Assembly (NCBI RefSeq): GCF_900547735.1
Contig: NZ_URHZ01000028.1
Span: 1 to 59,206, forward strand
Source of the DNA: an uncultured Clostridium sp.
GTDB lineage: Bacteria; Bacillota; Clostridia; Lachnospirales; Lachnospiraceae
Length of the DNA: 59,206 nt
Direction: 5' to 3'
Below are positions 51,484 to 59,206 of the stretch, piece by piece. The position numbers and the translations under genes were made by a program. The notes beneath the pieces are model-generated. The model was given only the letters and a program-made list of their open reading frames with translations, was not told where the DNA came from and made no database searches. Within the stretch, counting starts at the first letter, position 1, and every line of letters begins with the position of its first letter.

Positions 51484-53244
51484 TTGAAATCTAAGCAGGA
51501 AGTGCTGGCATTTGTCAGACATTTACAGCATCTGTATTGGGAAGAAAGGGATATGGAGGAGCTGATTCCGTATCTCGACGAAACGACATCCTGGATCGGA
51601 ACCGGGAGACATGAAATTTGCTATAACCTGGATGAGGCGATACAGGCGTTGAGGGAGCAGGCGGAGGAGTGTCCCTCCCGTTTTACACTCAGAGAACAGA
51701 AGTATGAGGTCTTTCCACTGGCAGACGGCATTTATGGAGTTTATGGGGAATTTTCAGCCGTCAGCACGGCGGAGGAGATGTCGGATGTCTGCGGCCGGTT
51801 TTCATTAGTTTGTGCGGATCGTGAGGATGGGATGAAGATTCTTCACCTTCACATGTCAAAGCCCGATTTGGAGCAGACGGAGGGCAGTTATTTTGCAAAG
51901 AAAGAGATCGGGAGCACAAAAGAGGAACTGAAGGCCCGCGTCGAGGAGACGTCCAGGATCCTCCAGAAGAAGGAGAGCGAGCTGGAAGCGCTGACGGTCA
52001 GTGTGCCGGGAGGACTTCACCGCTGCAGGGACGACGGAAAACTGACACTGCTCACGATGAGCGGCAGTTTCCTGGAGATGTTTGGTTACACCAGGGAAGA
52101 GATAAGAGCCTGGTTTAACGACAGCTTTATTGAGATGGTGTATGAGGAAGACCGCTACCGTATCAGAAGTGAGATAGACCGCCAGCTCGCGAAAGGAAAT
52201 ACGGTGGAGCTGGAATACAGGATTGCCGGGAAAGACGGGGGGCTGCGCTGGATCCTCGATAAGGGGGTGCGCGTTCAGGAGGATGGAGACGCCATATTTT
52301 ACTGTGTTCTCCTGGACATTACGGAGCAGAAGAAGGGGAGGGAGGAACTGCGCCTTTCCCTGGAACGCCATAAACTCATCATGGATCAGACTACCGATAT
52401 TATATTCGAGTGGGATATCGAGGAAGATGAACTGAAATTTTCTTCCAACTGGAAAAAGAAGTTCGGATATAATCCCATACACAACAAAATCAGTGACAGG
52501 ATTCCTATGTCCGAAAATATTTATCCTGCCGATATGCCTGCATTTATCAAAATTATGAGGGATACGGCAGCGGGCGTGCCCTACTCGGAGACGGAGTTCC
52601 GCATATGCGGCAAATCGGGAGATTATATCTGGTGCCTGATACGCGCGACAACGCAGTTTAACGCGGAGGGAAAGGCGGTCAGAGCGGTGGGGGTGATTAT
52701 CGACATTGACCGCAGTAAGAAACAGAAAGAATGTCTGATGGTCCAGGCGAGCCTGGACTCACTGACAGGCCTGCTGAACAAGAAGGCCGCAAGGGAGCGG
52801 ATAGAGAACTGGTTTCTGGATAGGGAGATGACGTGCGGGGCGTTTATCCTGATTGATTTAGATGATTTTAAGCATATAAACGACCGGTATGGCCATCTAT
52901 GCGGCGACAGGGTGCTGTCCGAGATTGCGGAGATTATGAAGAGCCAGACGAGGAAGGGGGATGTGACCGCGAGGATCGGCGGGGATGAGTTTCTGGCATA
53001 TCTGCCCGGTGCAACGGAAAAAATAGCGGCTGAAGTCGTACGCCGCCTTCAGGAGGCGGTGGACGCGCTCCATCTGGATGGAAGGACCGGCGGGGTCCGG
53101 GCATCTGTGGGCGCATCTTTTTATCCGAAGGACGGGAAAGACTATCTGACACTGTTTGCAAAAGCGGATAAGGCCCTGTATTTTGTCAAAGAGACGGATA
53201 AAAACAAGTATTATACATATGAAATGCTGAGCGGGAGACTGTGA
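51484..53244 (+). CDS. Diguanylate cyclase with SnoaL-like and PAS sensor domains
   Basis: The product has about 586 residues, with no membrane segment. From the N-terminus it holds a SnoaL/NTF2-like domain (about 1-125), a coiled coil (about 140-170), two PAS domains with PAC (about 185-290 and 300-415), and a GGDEF domain (about 425-585: SLTGLLNKKAA, LIDLDDFKHINDRYGH). The catalytic motif is intact GGDEF, with an RKGD inhibitory site five residues before it, so it should synthesise c-di-GMP under product feedback. The TTG at 51484 follows GGGGAGGGG and lies beyond the sortase terminator. It may supply c-di-GMP to neighbouring surface genes. Confidence 0.88.
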   Translation: MKSKQEVLAFVRHLQHLYWEERDMEELIPYLDETTSWIGTGRHEICYNLDEAIQALREQAEECPSRFTLREQKYEVFPLADGIYGVYGEFSAVSTAEEMSDVCGRFSLVCADREDGMKILHLHMSKPDLEQTEGSYFAKKEIGSTKEELKARVEETSRILQKKESELEALTVSVPGGLHRCRDDGKLTLLTMSGSFLEMFGYTREEIRAWFNDSFIEMVYEEDRYRIRSEIDRQLAKGNTVELEYRIAGKDGGLRWILDKGVRVQEDGDAIFYCVLLDITEQKKGREELRLSLERHKLIMDQTTDIIFEWDIEEDELKFSSNWKKKFGYNPIHNKISDRIPMSENIYPADMPAFIKIMRDTAAGVPYSETEFRICGKSGDYIWCLIRATTQFNAEGKAVRAVGVIIDIDRSKKQKECLMVQASLDSLTGLLNKKAARERIENWFLDREMTCGAFILIDLDDFKHINDRYGHLCGDRVLSEIAEIMKSQTRKGDVTARIGGDEFLAYLPGATEKIAAEVVRRLQEAVDALHLDGRTGGVRASVGASFYPKDGKDYLTLFAKADKALYFVKETDKNKYYTYEMLSGRL

Positions 53245-53246
53245 AT

Positions 53247-53330
53247 CCTCAGTCCCACCGACAAGCTGTCCGGGGAAGACGGAGAAAAACATTCCGAAGA
53301 AGATGAAGCTCACTGGAATGTTTTCTTTGC
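53247..53330. repeat. Half-copy G of the dispersed element, with a terminator
   Basis: CCTCAGTCCCACCGACAAGC and following purine-rich bases match the reverse complement of copy C at 16899-16957. Beyond 53284, GAAAAACATTCC pairs with GGAATGTTTTC and serves as a probable terminator for the diguanylate cyclase gene. Confidence 0.6.
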
Positions 53331-53401
53331 CTTTTCCCTCATCGTATTTCAGCTAAATTCCTATTTCATAAGTCATATTTCATCTGTTTTTTATTTTATA
53401 G

Positions 53402-53430
53402 TTGACTTTCCTCTATTTATATGCTATAGT
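53402..53430 (+). promoter_or_regulatory. Promoter of the cold-shock gene
   Basis: TTGACT (53402-53407) and TATAGT (53425-53430) are 17 bp apart, a strong vegetative promoter. The leader of about 120 nt is T-rich and typical of cold-shock genes, whose leaders refold at low temperature. Confidence 0.72.
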
Positions 53431-53555
53431 ATAAATAGTGTTTTGATAAAGCCTTGATTTCACATATATCCGTAAGTCATTCTTTTATTGATGATTTACA
53501 GCTATATGTTTTTTTTGTTTTATAAAAGCATATTAAAAATTAGGAGGTATCTTTT

Positions 53556-53756
53556 ATGAACAAAGGTACAGTAAAATGGTTTAACTCAGAAAAAGGATTT
53601 GGCTTTATCACAGGAGAAGATGGAGCAGATGTATTCGTACATTTTTCAGGAATTAACACTGACGGATTCAAATCTCTTGAGGACGGTCAGGCCGTAACTT
53701 ACGATTTAGCTCAGGGAAATCGTGGCATGCAGGCTGTAAATGTAACAGCAGCTTAA
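53556..53756 (+). CDS. Cold-shock protein (CspA family)
   Basis: The 66-residue OB-fold protein binds single-stranded RNA and DNA. RNP1 GFGFITG and RNP2 VFVHFS are intact, and the starting GTVKWFNSEKG is typical. Length and motifs match the CspA family. AGGAGG precedes the ATG. The long T-rich leader and strong promoter fit strong cold-induced or growth-phase expression. It is monocistronic; a very long hairpin follows. Confidence 0.96.
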   Translation: MNKGTVKWFNSEKGFGFITGEDGADVFVHFSGINTDGFKSLEDGQAVTYDLAQGNRGMQAVNVTAA

Positions 53757-53843
53757 ACGAAAGTATCATTTCAGTATATAATCTTAATCTGCGTGGCAGA
53801 TATTAGTAATTTATATATTAAATTGGTTAAAGATCCTGCGAAA

Positions 53844-53932
53844 GCGGGAAATGGAAAAAGAGAGTCTCTTCCGGCGGGAAATCGAATGATTGCGATTCCC
53901 GGGCGGAAGAGACTCTCTTTTTCTATTTCCCG
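53844..53932. terminator. Very long hairpin between csp and pilT
   Basis: An 89-nt nearly perfect palindrome: GGAAAAAGAGAGTCTCTTCC pairs with GGAAGAGACTCTCTTTTTC, within a larger GCGGGAAAT/ATTTCCCGC stem. T-runs occur on both strands, so it should terminate both the csp and pilT transcripts. Confidence 0.75.
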
Positions 53933-53992
53933 CTGCGCGGCAGCGCGAAGAATCACGCTCCCCGGATTCTTTGTTCTGTCCGGCATCCGGTC

Positions 53993-55045
53993 TTACATCA
54001 GCCTCATCTGCATCTGTTCCGAATCCGTGCTGCAGCTTATGCAGGTATCGCGGTTGATTTTGCCCTCACGCAAAAGACGCAGCAGGCTGTTGTTCATTCC
54101 CGTCATGCCCTCGGCCATGCTGGTTGCAATTACGTTGTCAATCTGATGGATTTTGCCCTCGCGCACCATTGTGCGGATTGCGTCGTTCAGGAACATAATC
54201 TCAAATGCAGGAATCATGCTTCCGTCTGAGGAGGGCACCAGCTGCTGTGATACAACGGCCTGAAGCACCATGGCGAGCTGCACCCGGATCTGCTGCTGTC
54301 CGTCGGGCGGAAATACATCGATGATACGGTCGATGGAATTGGCGGCCCCGATGGTGTGGAGTGTGGAAATTACCAGATGCCCCGTTTCGGCCGCGGTCAT
54401 GGCGGTCTTTATCGTGTCAAAATCGCGCATCTCACCGAGGAGTATCACGTCGGGAGCCTGTCTTAAGGAGGCCACCAGTCCGTTCACATAGCTATCCGTG
54501 TCCAGGCCTATCTCACGCTGGGTGACGACGGAATGGTTATGGCGGTGCAGGTATTCGATCGGATCCTCCAAAGTGATGATATGGCTGTTCCTGGTTCTGT
54601 TGATTTCATCAATAATGCAGGCCAGAGTGGTGGATTTGCCGCTGCCTGCCGCTCCTGTGACGAGCACCAGTCCCTTTTTCAGATTGGCGATTCTGATGAC
54701 CTCAGGAGGAATATTCATATCTTCCGGGCGGGGCACTTCAAAGTGGACGACACGGATGACGGCGGCCAGTGTGCCCCTCTGTTTCATGATACTGACACGG
54801 AACCTGGCAACGCCCTGAATCGAGCAGGAGAGATCATCGTCTCCGTGGGCGTGGAGTTTATCCATGCTCCTGTGGTTGCTGAGTTCATAGAGGGCCTCTA
54901 TCATCGCTTCCGTTTCAGAAGGCAAAAGTTTATGATCGTCACATGGAAGAATCTTACCGTTTATCTTGTACGAGAGAGGAAGTCCGGGAATAATGAAAAT
55001 GTCGGAGGCATTTTTCTCCACGGCGTCGGTCAGAAAATTCAGCAT
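53993..55045 (-). CDS. pilT: Type IV pilus retraction ATPase PilT
   Basis: The 350-residue secretion ATPase of the PilT family powers retraction of type IV pili. It has Walker A GAAGSGKST, the Asp box ITLEDPIEYLH, Walker B ILLGEMRD and the His box STLHTIGAANS. These are PilT signatures. AAGGAGAT precedes the ATG. It is the last gene of the minus-strand pilus cluster. The C-terminal tail has a CISC pair that is unusual for PilT. No PilB assembly ATPase is in the window. Confidence 0.92.
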   Translation of the reverse strand: MLNFLTDAVEKNASDIFIIPGLPLSYKINGKILPCDDHKLLPSETEAMIEALYELSNHRSMDKLHAHGDDDLSCSIQGVARFRVSIMKQRGTLAAVIRVVHFEVPRPEDMNIPPEVIRIANLKKGLVLVTGAAGSGKSTTLACIIDEINRTRNSHIITLEDPIEYLHRHNHSVVTQREIGLDTDSYVNGLVASLRQAPDVILLGEMRDFDTIKTAMTAAETGHLVISTLHTIGAANSIDRIIDVFPPDGQQQIRVQLAMVLQAVVSQQLVPSSDGSMIPAFEIMFLNDAIRTMVREGKIHQIDNVIATSMAEGMTGMNNSLLRLLREGKINRDTCISCSTDSEQMQMRLM

Positions 55046-55104
55046 TATTTATATCTCCTTTCACGTTTCACGGCTGTCCGTTTTGCAGCGGTGCAGCAGC
55101 CGTT

Positions 55105-55545
55105 TCATTCTTCGGGGGCGATCCATACGGGCAGACTGTCGTCTATCGCATAATCTTCTTTATTGTAAACATAACTGGCAAGTACGGCCGCATCATCCCC
55201 GGACAGCTCGACCCGCAGAGCCTGGCCGGCGTTCATAGGAATCTCACAGTAGAGACGGCCCGACTCATCGATCCCTGATTCAGAACCTTCCGGCAGTGTC
55301 CCGGCGGCTTTTTCCAGGGCCTCTGCTGCGGTGCCGTCTTCTTTCAGGGAAACGGCGGCGGCCTGAATGAACAACTGGCCCTGTGTGTCTGCCTGATAGT
55401 AGGCGGTTACGGAATCGGCATGGCGCTTTGACAGGACGAGAGCCGATTTTGCATCGCTCAGGCTCAAAAGAGAGAAGACCGCAAGGCACAAAATAATAAA
55501 AATCAGGATGATGGAGGCGGTTCCAATATTGATTCTGTTTTTCAT
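55105..55545 (-). CDS. Pilus-associated single-pass membrane protein
   Basis: The 146-residue protein has one N-terminal membrane segment (about 9-28) and an extracytoplasmic region with a helix followed by beta strands, the layout of a minor pilin or PilX-like subunit. The sequence before the segment, NRINIGTASIILIF, lacks the Glu5 expected of a type IV pilin. The ATG overlaps the stop of the previous gene by 4 nt, so it is coupled with it. The function is inferred from its position in the pil cluster. Confidence 0.75.
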   Translation of the reverse strand: MKNRINIGTASIILIFIILCLAVFSLLSLSDAKSALVLSKRHADSVTAYYQADTQGQLFIQAAAVSLKEDGTAAEALEKAAGTLPEGSESGIDESGRLYCEIPMNAGQALRVELSGDDAAVLASYVYNKEDYAIDDSLPVWIAPEE

Positions 55546-55958
55546 CGGAGCCTCCTTTCAGCGTCCAGGCTCCGGGCGCCGTTCAGAGAATAGACGGGCT
55601 CCGTGTTTCCGCCTTTCATTTCATGGACCTTGACGTCTACGTACAGCATCCCGTCATTTACATGATGATTGATTTTTACATAATAGGCGGCTTCCGGGGC
55701 GTTATATTCACAAGTGTTCCAGTTCCGGTCAAATCCGGATAAAATCTCCCGTGGAGCGTCGTCCCCGTCGTATCCGGCAAACACCGTCTCAATGGAATTT
55801 TCTGCGGCGAGAACCGCATGGTTCAAGTTTTCTGCGCTTTTGCTGAGCCGGTCGGCTTTTACAAAAGCAAGGACAAAAATGCAGGCGGCCAGGGCGAAAA
55901 AGCCGCAGACCCAGAGCATTTCCATCAGGAAAGCATAAGAAGTACGTTTTTTATTCAT
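55542..55958 (-). CDS. Minor pilin-like single-pass membrane protein
   Basis: The 138-residue protein has an N-terminal membrane segment of about 20 residues preceded by SYAFLMEML, where Glu lies near the +5 position expected of a prepilin but the usual Gly at -1 is absent. The outer domain is beta-rich. Overlaps of 4 nt with both neighbours show that the three genes form one translation-coupled unit. It is probably a minor pilin or assembly subunit; the family is not recognised. Confidence 0.75.
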   Translation of the reverse strand: MNKKRTSYAFLMEMLWVCGFFALAACIFVLAFVKADRLSKSAENLNHAVLAAENSIETVFAGYDGDDAPREILSGFDRNWNTCEYNAPEAAYYVKINHHVNDGMLYVDVKVHEMKGGNTEPVYSLNGARSLDAERRLR

Positions 55959-56473
55959 TGCCTTGACCCTCCCTCCGGATTTGATGCGCTTCGGAGAAAC
56001 AGTTTTGCCGTACTGGGCGACGGTTTCCCTTCCAGCGTAATCACGAGCATCTCCCCGGCCGCTGCTTTGTCAATGGCAAATGACACGGGAGGGCATTCCA
56101 TAACGGGAAGACCATCCTCTGCGGAGAGGCCGCTGCCCTGTTCGGAAAACAGTTCCATAAGGGAACCGTCTTTTGTATAAATCCAGGTTTCATAGAGTAC
56201 GCCATAATAGTCGGACGACAGGACAAGGACATTCTGTCCGTCGATAGAGCGGACAGCCACGGAGTCCGTCCGGTCGGACTGGCGTACTTTGTTGGTAATA
56301 TAGCTGAGCGCCGTGTCGGAATAAAATGCGGCGTCGTTTCTGGCTCTTATATTACTGTAAACCCGGCTGCCGATGAGAATTGTGAAGACGGAGCACAGGA
56401 TAAACACGAGAAACAGGATCATGGAGAAGATAAAATCGATGCTGCCCGAGGGGCGGGAATTTTCTCTTTTCAT
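55955..56473 (-). CDS. Pilus-cluster membrane protein, probably DUF4860 family
   Basis: The 172-residue protein has an N-terminal membrane segment preceded by a basic stretch and SGSIDFIFSM. The extracytoplasmic part is mainly beta and includes LSYITNKVRQSD, a pattern resembling DUF4860 proteins found in clostridial type IV pilus loci. The ATG at 56473 follows AAGGAGGG. It overlaps the gene on each side by 4 nt. The precise role is unknown. Confidence 0.72.
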   Translation of the reverse strand: MKRENSRPSGSIDFIFSMILFLVFILCSVFTILIGSRVYSNIRARNDAAFYSDTALSYITNKVRQSDRTDSVAVRSIDGQNVLVLSSDYYGVLYETWIYTKDGSLMELFSEQGSGLSAEDGLPVMECPPVSFAIDKAAAGEMLVITLEGKPSPSTAKLFLRSASNPEGGSRQ

Positions 56474-56823
56474 TGCTGTCCCTCCTTACCGGCCTGCGGG
56501 ATGACAGGCAGAACGGTGATATCCGGCATTACATTGCTGGCCCAGCCGTCGTAAAATACATTATACCGTCCGCGATCAATGACGACGGCGTAATTCTCCT
56601 CCAGATATTCCACGCTGGGAGGATACCGTCCTTCGATGGCGTAGCACTGGACGCTGGCTCTTTTTATCGCAGCCGTCAGCGCATTCAAACGGTCCTCCTC
56701 GGTTCTGCTCTGCATGGCTCCCACAGAGTAGAGGAAGAGATACAGGATGATGCCGAGAAGGAGAAACGAAATCAGGTATCCGGGCAGGGAACTCCTGCGC
56801 TTTGGGATTTCAATATGTAACAT
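56470..56823 (-). CDS. Pseudopilin-like protein of the pil cluster
   Basis: The product has about 117 residues. It has one membrane segment (about 12-35) followed by a helix and then CYAIEGRYPPSVEYLEENY, a stretch common in type II/IV pseudopilins at the start of the globular domain. The leader lacks a recognisable G-F-x-x-x-E prepilin motif. The ATG at 56823 was chosen because AAGGAG lies about 10 nt upstream; a GTG at 56832 is too close to that site. It lies 12 nt after PilC. Confidence 0.75.
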   Translation of the reverse strand: MLHIEIPKRRSSLPGYLISFLLLGIILYLFLYSVGAMQSRTEEDRLNALTAAIKRASVQCYAIEGRYPPSVEYLEENYAVVIDRGRYNVFYDGWASNVMPDITVLPVIPQAGKEGQQ

Positions 56824-56835
56824 AGCAAACACTCC

Positions 56836-57885
56836 TTATCCGATGGAGGACAGAACGCCGGCCAGCGGCAGCATAACGGCGAGGAGAACCAGACCGACGG
56901 CCACTGCAAGCACAGACACGATAGTGGGTTCCAGGTGTGCGATCATGGAGTCGATCGCTTCGGAGGCCTTTCTGTCGTAATCCTCCGCCAGACTGTCCAT
57001 AATGTGATCCAACTGGCCTGCGCGGCTGCCTACGCGGATCAACTGAAGCTCAAAGCCGGAGAAAAGACCGGCTTCTTTCACTGAGTCATAGAATCCTTTG
57101 CCCTGGGAAACTGCCTCGCCGCAGCTTTTCACCTTCTGCTCCACAGAACGGTTATACACCAGCGTTTCCGCCAGCTTAAACGCCTCCGGCAGATTGACGC
57201 CGCACTGGAGTGCCATGGCCATAACGTTGCAGAATCTGCGGTTGGCGGCAGCGCGTGCGATTGTAGAACGCGTTTTGATTTTTTCCAGCAGGGAGAGGGC
57301 CATGGCGGACTGTTTTCCGCTTTTGCCGAAAATCCACAGGGCCAGAGCCGTCACAATGAGAACGGCGGCCAGGATCAGGGCGGCCCCGCTGAGGAATCCA
57401 CCCAGACGGATGGCTGCGGCCGCGGCCGGAGGTATGGATGCTCCAAGCTGTTCATAGACGCCGGAGAAAATTGGCATCACTTTTGTAAACAGGACAAACA
57501 GGATGATAATCAGCATGAGGATCATCATGGCCGGATAAGTGACGGCCTTCCTCAGGTTTTCCGCCAGATAATACTCTTTCTCATAGTAGACGGCAAGCCG
57601 TTCCATCGTGGTATCCAATAAACCGGTCCGTTCCCCGAGCATGGTCATGTTGACAACATAAGGGGGAAAACAGCCGGCTTCCTTAACGGCCTGATGGAAC
57701 GGAAGACCCATGCGGACCTTGTCGGACATTGCGGTGAGAATTTCCCTCTCCTGCTGTCCCGGTGAATCTTCGGCCATGACCTTCAGTCCCTCGTAGAGAG
57801 GAACCGCCGATTTGAGAAGAATTGAAATCTGCATACAGAATCCGGACAGGGTAAGTCCGGTAAAGGGTGATGCGCTGCTGCTCAT
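56836..57885 (-). CDS. pilC: Type IV pilus inner-membrane platform protein PilC (T2SS F family)
   Basis: The product has about 349 residues and the two-domain GspF/PilC layout: a cytoplasmic helical domain (PLYEGLKVMAEDSPGQQ...GERTGLLDTTMERLA) followed by membrane segments, then a repeat of the same motif (GVNLPEAFKLAETL... GSRAGQLDHIMDSLAEDYD) and a final membrane helix. It links the pilus ATPase to the growing fibre. The ATG at 57885 follows GGAGGTATATC; an upstream extension has no ribosome site. It is the first gene of the pil operon in this window. The absence of PilB beside it is unusual. Confidence 0.9.
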   Translation of the reverse strand: MSSSASPFTGLTLSGFCMQISILLKSAVPLYEGLKVMAEDSPGQQEREILTAMSDKVRMGLPFHQAVKEAGCFPPYVVNMTMLGERTGLLDTTMERLAVYYEKEYYLAENLRKAVTYPAMMILMLIIILFVLFTKVMPIFSGVYEQLGASIPPAAAAAIRLGGFLSGAALILAAVLIVTALALWIFGKSGKQSAMALSLLEKIKTRSTIARAAANRRFCNVMAMALQCGVNLPEAFKLAETLVYNRSVEQKVKSCGEAVSQGKGFYDSVKEAGLFSGFELQLIRVGSRAGQLDHIMDSLAEDYDRKASEAIDSMIAHLEPTIVSVLAVAVGLVLLAVMLPLAGVLSSIG

Positions 57886-57962
57886 GATATACCTCCAAAT
57901 ATGTTCTTCCTGTAATAAGGAAAGAGATGTCCCGCGGAATAACAGTTCCGCCAACTAAATAA

Positions 57963-57997
57963 CTGCACCGTCAGTTTTCAGATAATTGACGGTGCAG
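57963..57997 (-). terminator. Probable terminator of the transglutaminase gene
   Basis: CTGCACCGTCA (57963-57973) and TGACGGTGCAG (57987-57997) form a perfect 11-bp stem just after the minus-strand stop. The downstream minus strand is T-rich (TTATTTAG). Confidence 0.7.
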
Positions 57998-58007
57998 AGT
58001 TATGCTG

Positions 58008-58895
58008 CTAATAGCAGAATTTTTGCCTGTAGTTTGCCGGATTGCTGACATAGCTCAGCGCCTCCGCACTCTTTCTGCCGCTGGATACAAAGGTAGGATC
58101 CATAAGCTGCCAGTTGGTTCCGTCAAAATAGATGAGATTGTCAATCCAGCCCTGGCCCTGGATGTAAACGCTGACCCAGGCGTGATAGACGTTGCCCGCA
58201 TAGCCGATTACAAGTTTTGTAGGGATACCCTGGGAGCGGAGCATGGATGCCATGACGGCCGCATAGTCGAAACAGATACCGGTTTTCTGTGACAGCGTGT
58301 TGTCCACGTTGGGAAGATAGCCGGATTGCACCGTAGCTGCTTTCTGGTTGTCATAGGTAATATTGTCCACGGCATAGTTATAGATAGCCTCTACTTTTTT
58401 AAGCGGATCGGTGATTCCGGCCGTGATGGAATCGCTGACGGCCACTACGTTAGAATTGGCGTTAAAATTGCAGAACTGGTTCGGATAAAGAAACGGCATC
58501 GTATCGCTTGCCAGGTTCACCTGGATCGTCTGGCTCACCGCCTGTGAATAGGTGGTGCCCGACACATTCTCAAACAGCTTGATCGTGTAGCTTCCGCTGC
58601 CCTCGGTCAGGGGAAAGGTCACATAGTTTCCCGTGGCATTAATGTCATAAGTATATTCGGTGTCTTTCTGGATGCGCAGCTTCACTTTGGCATTGGAGCC
58701 GGTGTACTTGACCATCACATACCCGTCGGCCGTGTGGGAAGCGTCAATCACCGCCTTGCCGCTGGTGTAGGCTACGGTGCCGTCGGCTGTCGGAGTATAA
58801 ATGGTGGCAGCCTGTGAAACACTGCCGGGCGCGAGAGCCAGAAAGAGCGCTGTCATAACAAGCGACGGTGTTATTTTAAATTTTACTCTACTCAT
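58008..58895 (-). CDS. Secreted transglutaminase-like protein
   Basis: The 295-residue protein has a signal peptide (cleaved near QAATI), an N-terminal beta domain (about 30-130), and a C-terminal transglutaminase/protease-like domain. Its catalytic triad is Cys208 in TGICFDYAA, His238 in YHAWVS and Asp266 in LMDPT. It could cross-link or cleave cell-surface peptides. No anchor is visible, so it is probably released or held non-covalently. It lies next to the pil cluster but has its own terminator, so it is not clearly part of it. AAGGAG precedes the ATG. The 100 bp from 59050 to 59150 shows no gene. Confidence 0.85.
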   Translation of the reverse strand: MSRVKFKITPSLVMTALFLALAPGSVSQAATIYTPTADGTVAYTSGKAVIDASHTADGYVMVKYTGSNAKVKLRIQKDTEYTYDINATGNYVTFPLTEGSGSYTIKLFENVSGTTYSQAVSQTIQVNLASDTMPFLYPNQFCNFNANSNVVAVSDSITAGITDPLKKVEAIYNYAVDNITYDNQKAATVQSGYLPNVDNTLSQKTGICFDYAAVMASMLRSQGIPTKLVIGYAGNVYHAWVSVYIQGQGWIDNLIYFDGTNWQLMDPTFVSSGRKSAEALSYVSNPANYRQKFCY

Positions 58896-59159
58896 AGTGT
58901 ATGCTCCTTATTGGTGTAAATGCCTGAACCGGAGGTCCTGTCTGTGCAGACACAACTGCCTCTCCATATTATATGATACAGGTGCACGGACGAAGCGTTC
59001 AGCATTGGTGCGGCCGCTGTCCGAAGGAACGGCGGGATGCGGAAAACACACGCAAATACAGGGATGTTATGCCCCGCGGAGGAGAGGCCGTGGTTTGTAA
59101 TTCCAATTATTACATTATACAAAAAATGACATGAACTTACAAGCGGTTTGGGGATTTAA

Positions 59160-59206
59160 TTGAGATGCGAGGACGCCTCTGTAAGACGGCGGACGGGGGA
59201 GTGGGA
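59160..59206 (+). repeat. 5' end of another dispersed element, copy H (cut by window end)
   Basis: From 59160 to the window end the sequence matches the 5' arm of copy C (16694-16740) in 44 of 47 positions, beginning TTGAGATGCGAGGACGC. The rest must lie beyond the window. Confidence 0.72.

Overview
The window looks like chromosomal DNA of a gut-type Clostridia, most likely a Lachnospiraceae member related to the Clostridium symbiosum / Enterocloster group. This is inferred from moderate G+C, strong AAGGAGG ribosome sites, Gram-positive lipoproteins and sortase substrates, CUT1 sugar transporters, a GH112 phosphorylase and a clostridial type IV pilus locus. No rRNA, tRNA, CRISPR array, transposase or phage gene was recognised.

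Left part (1-13.8 kb). After a duplicated hairpin repeat come a zinc-ribbon protein and an FlK-like thioesterase, then an AT-rich island of three unknown minus-strand genes (1821-3192) flanked by two inverted copies of a large palindromic element. An operon follows: MBL-fold hydrolase, VOC protein, dihydroorotase (pyrC), YjjG-type nucleotidase, 4-alpha-glucanotransferase (malQ) and a lipoprotein. Facing it is a sodium:solute symporter / gamma-glutamyltransferase operon with a divergent GntR regulator and a matching pair of putative operators.

Middle (13.8-39.8 kb). Here lie a metallophosphoesterase, a cytosolic BMP-domain fusion, an ABC-F protein, XRE and AraC regulators, and a GH112 galactosyl-N-acetylhexosamine phosphorylase. 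Next is a two-gene unit (DUF3830 plus a helical protein) resembling a split cucumopine synthase, with its LysR regulator. A DhaK-DhaL fusion kinase leads a PotABCD-type transporter. An AraC-controlled CUT1 transporter leads to a nucleotidyltransferase and a NahK-like kinase. Together with the distant GH112 enzyme these could import and degrade lacto-N-biose / galacto-N-biose from host glycans.

Right part (39.8-59.2 kb). A surface-assembly locus holds a BTAD regulator with a degenerate GGDEF-like C-terminus, a small conserved-looking protein, a 2089-residue LPETG protein with DUF11-like repeats, a class C sortase, a second anchored protein and a class B sortase. A PAS/GGDEF diguanylate cyclase, a cold-shock protein, a minus-strand type IV pilus cluster (PilT, small membrane proteins, PilC, but no PilB) and a secreted transglutaminase follow.

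The most striking non-coding signal is a family of dispersed, nested-hairpin intergenic elements with a recurrent GTCTTCAGTCCC / GGGACTGAAGAC stem and an apical domain carrying TAAGCTCG ... CCTCGCTAAG. About eight full, minimal or partial copies occur in the window. Stem bases change in compensating pairs between copies while the apex stays conserved, so the fold itself appears to be selected.
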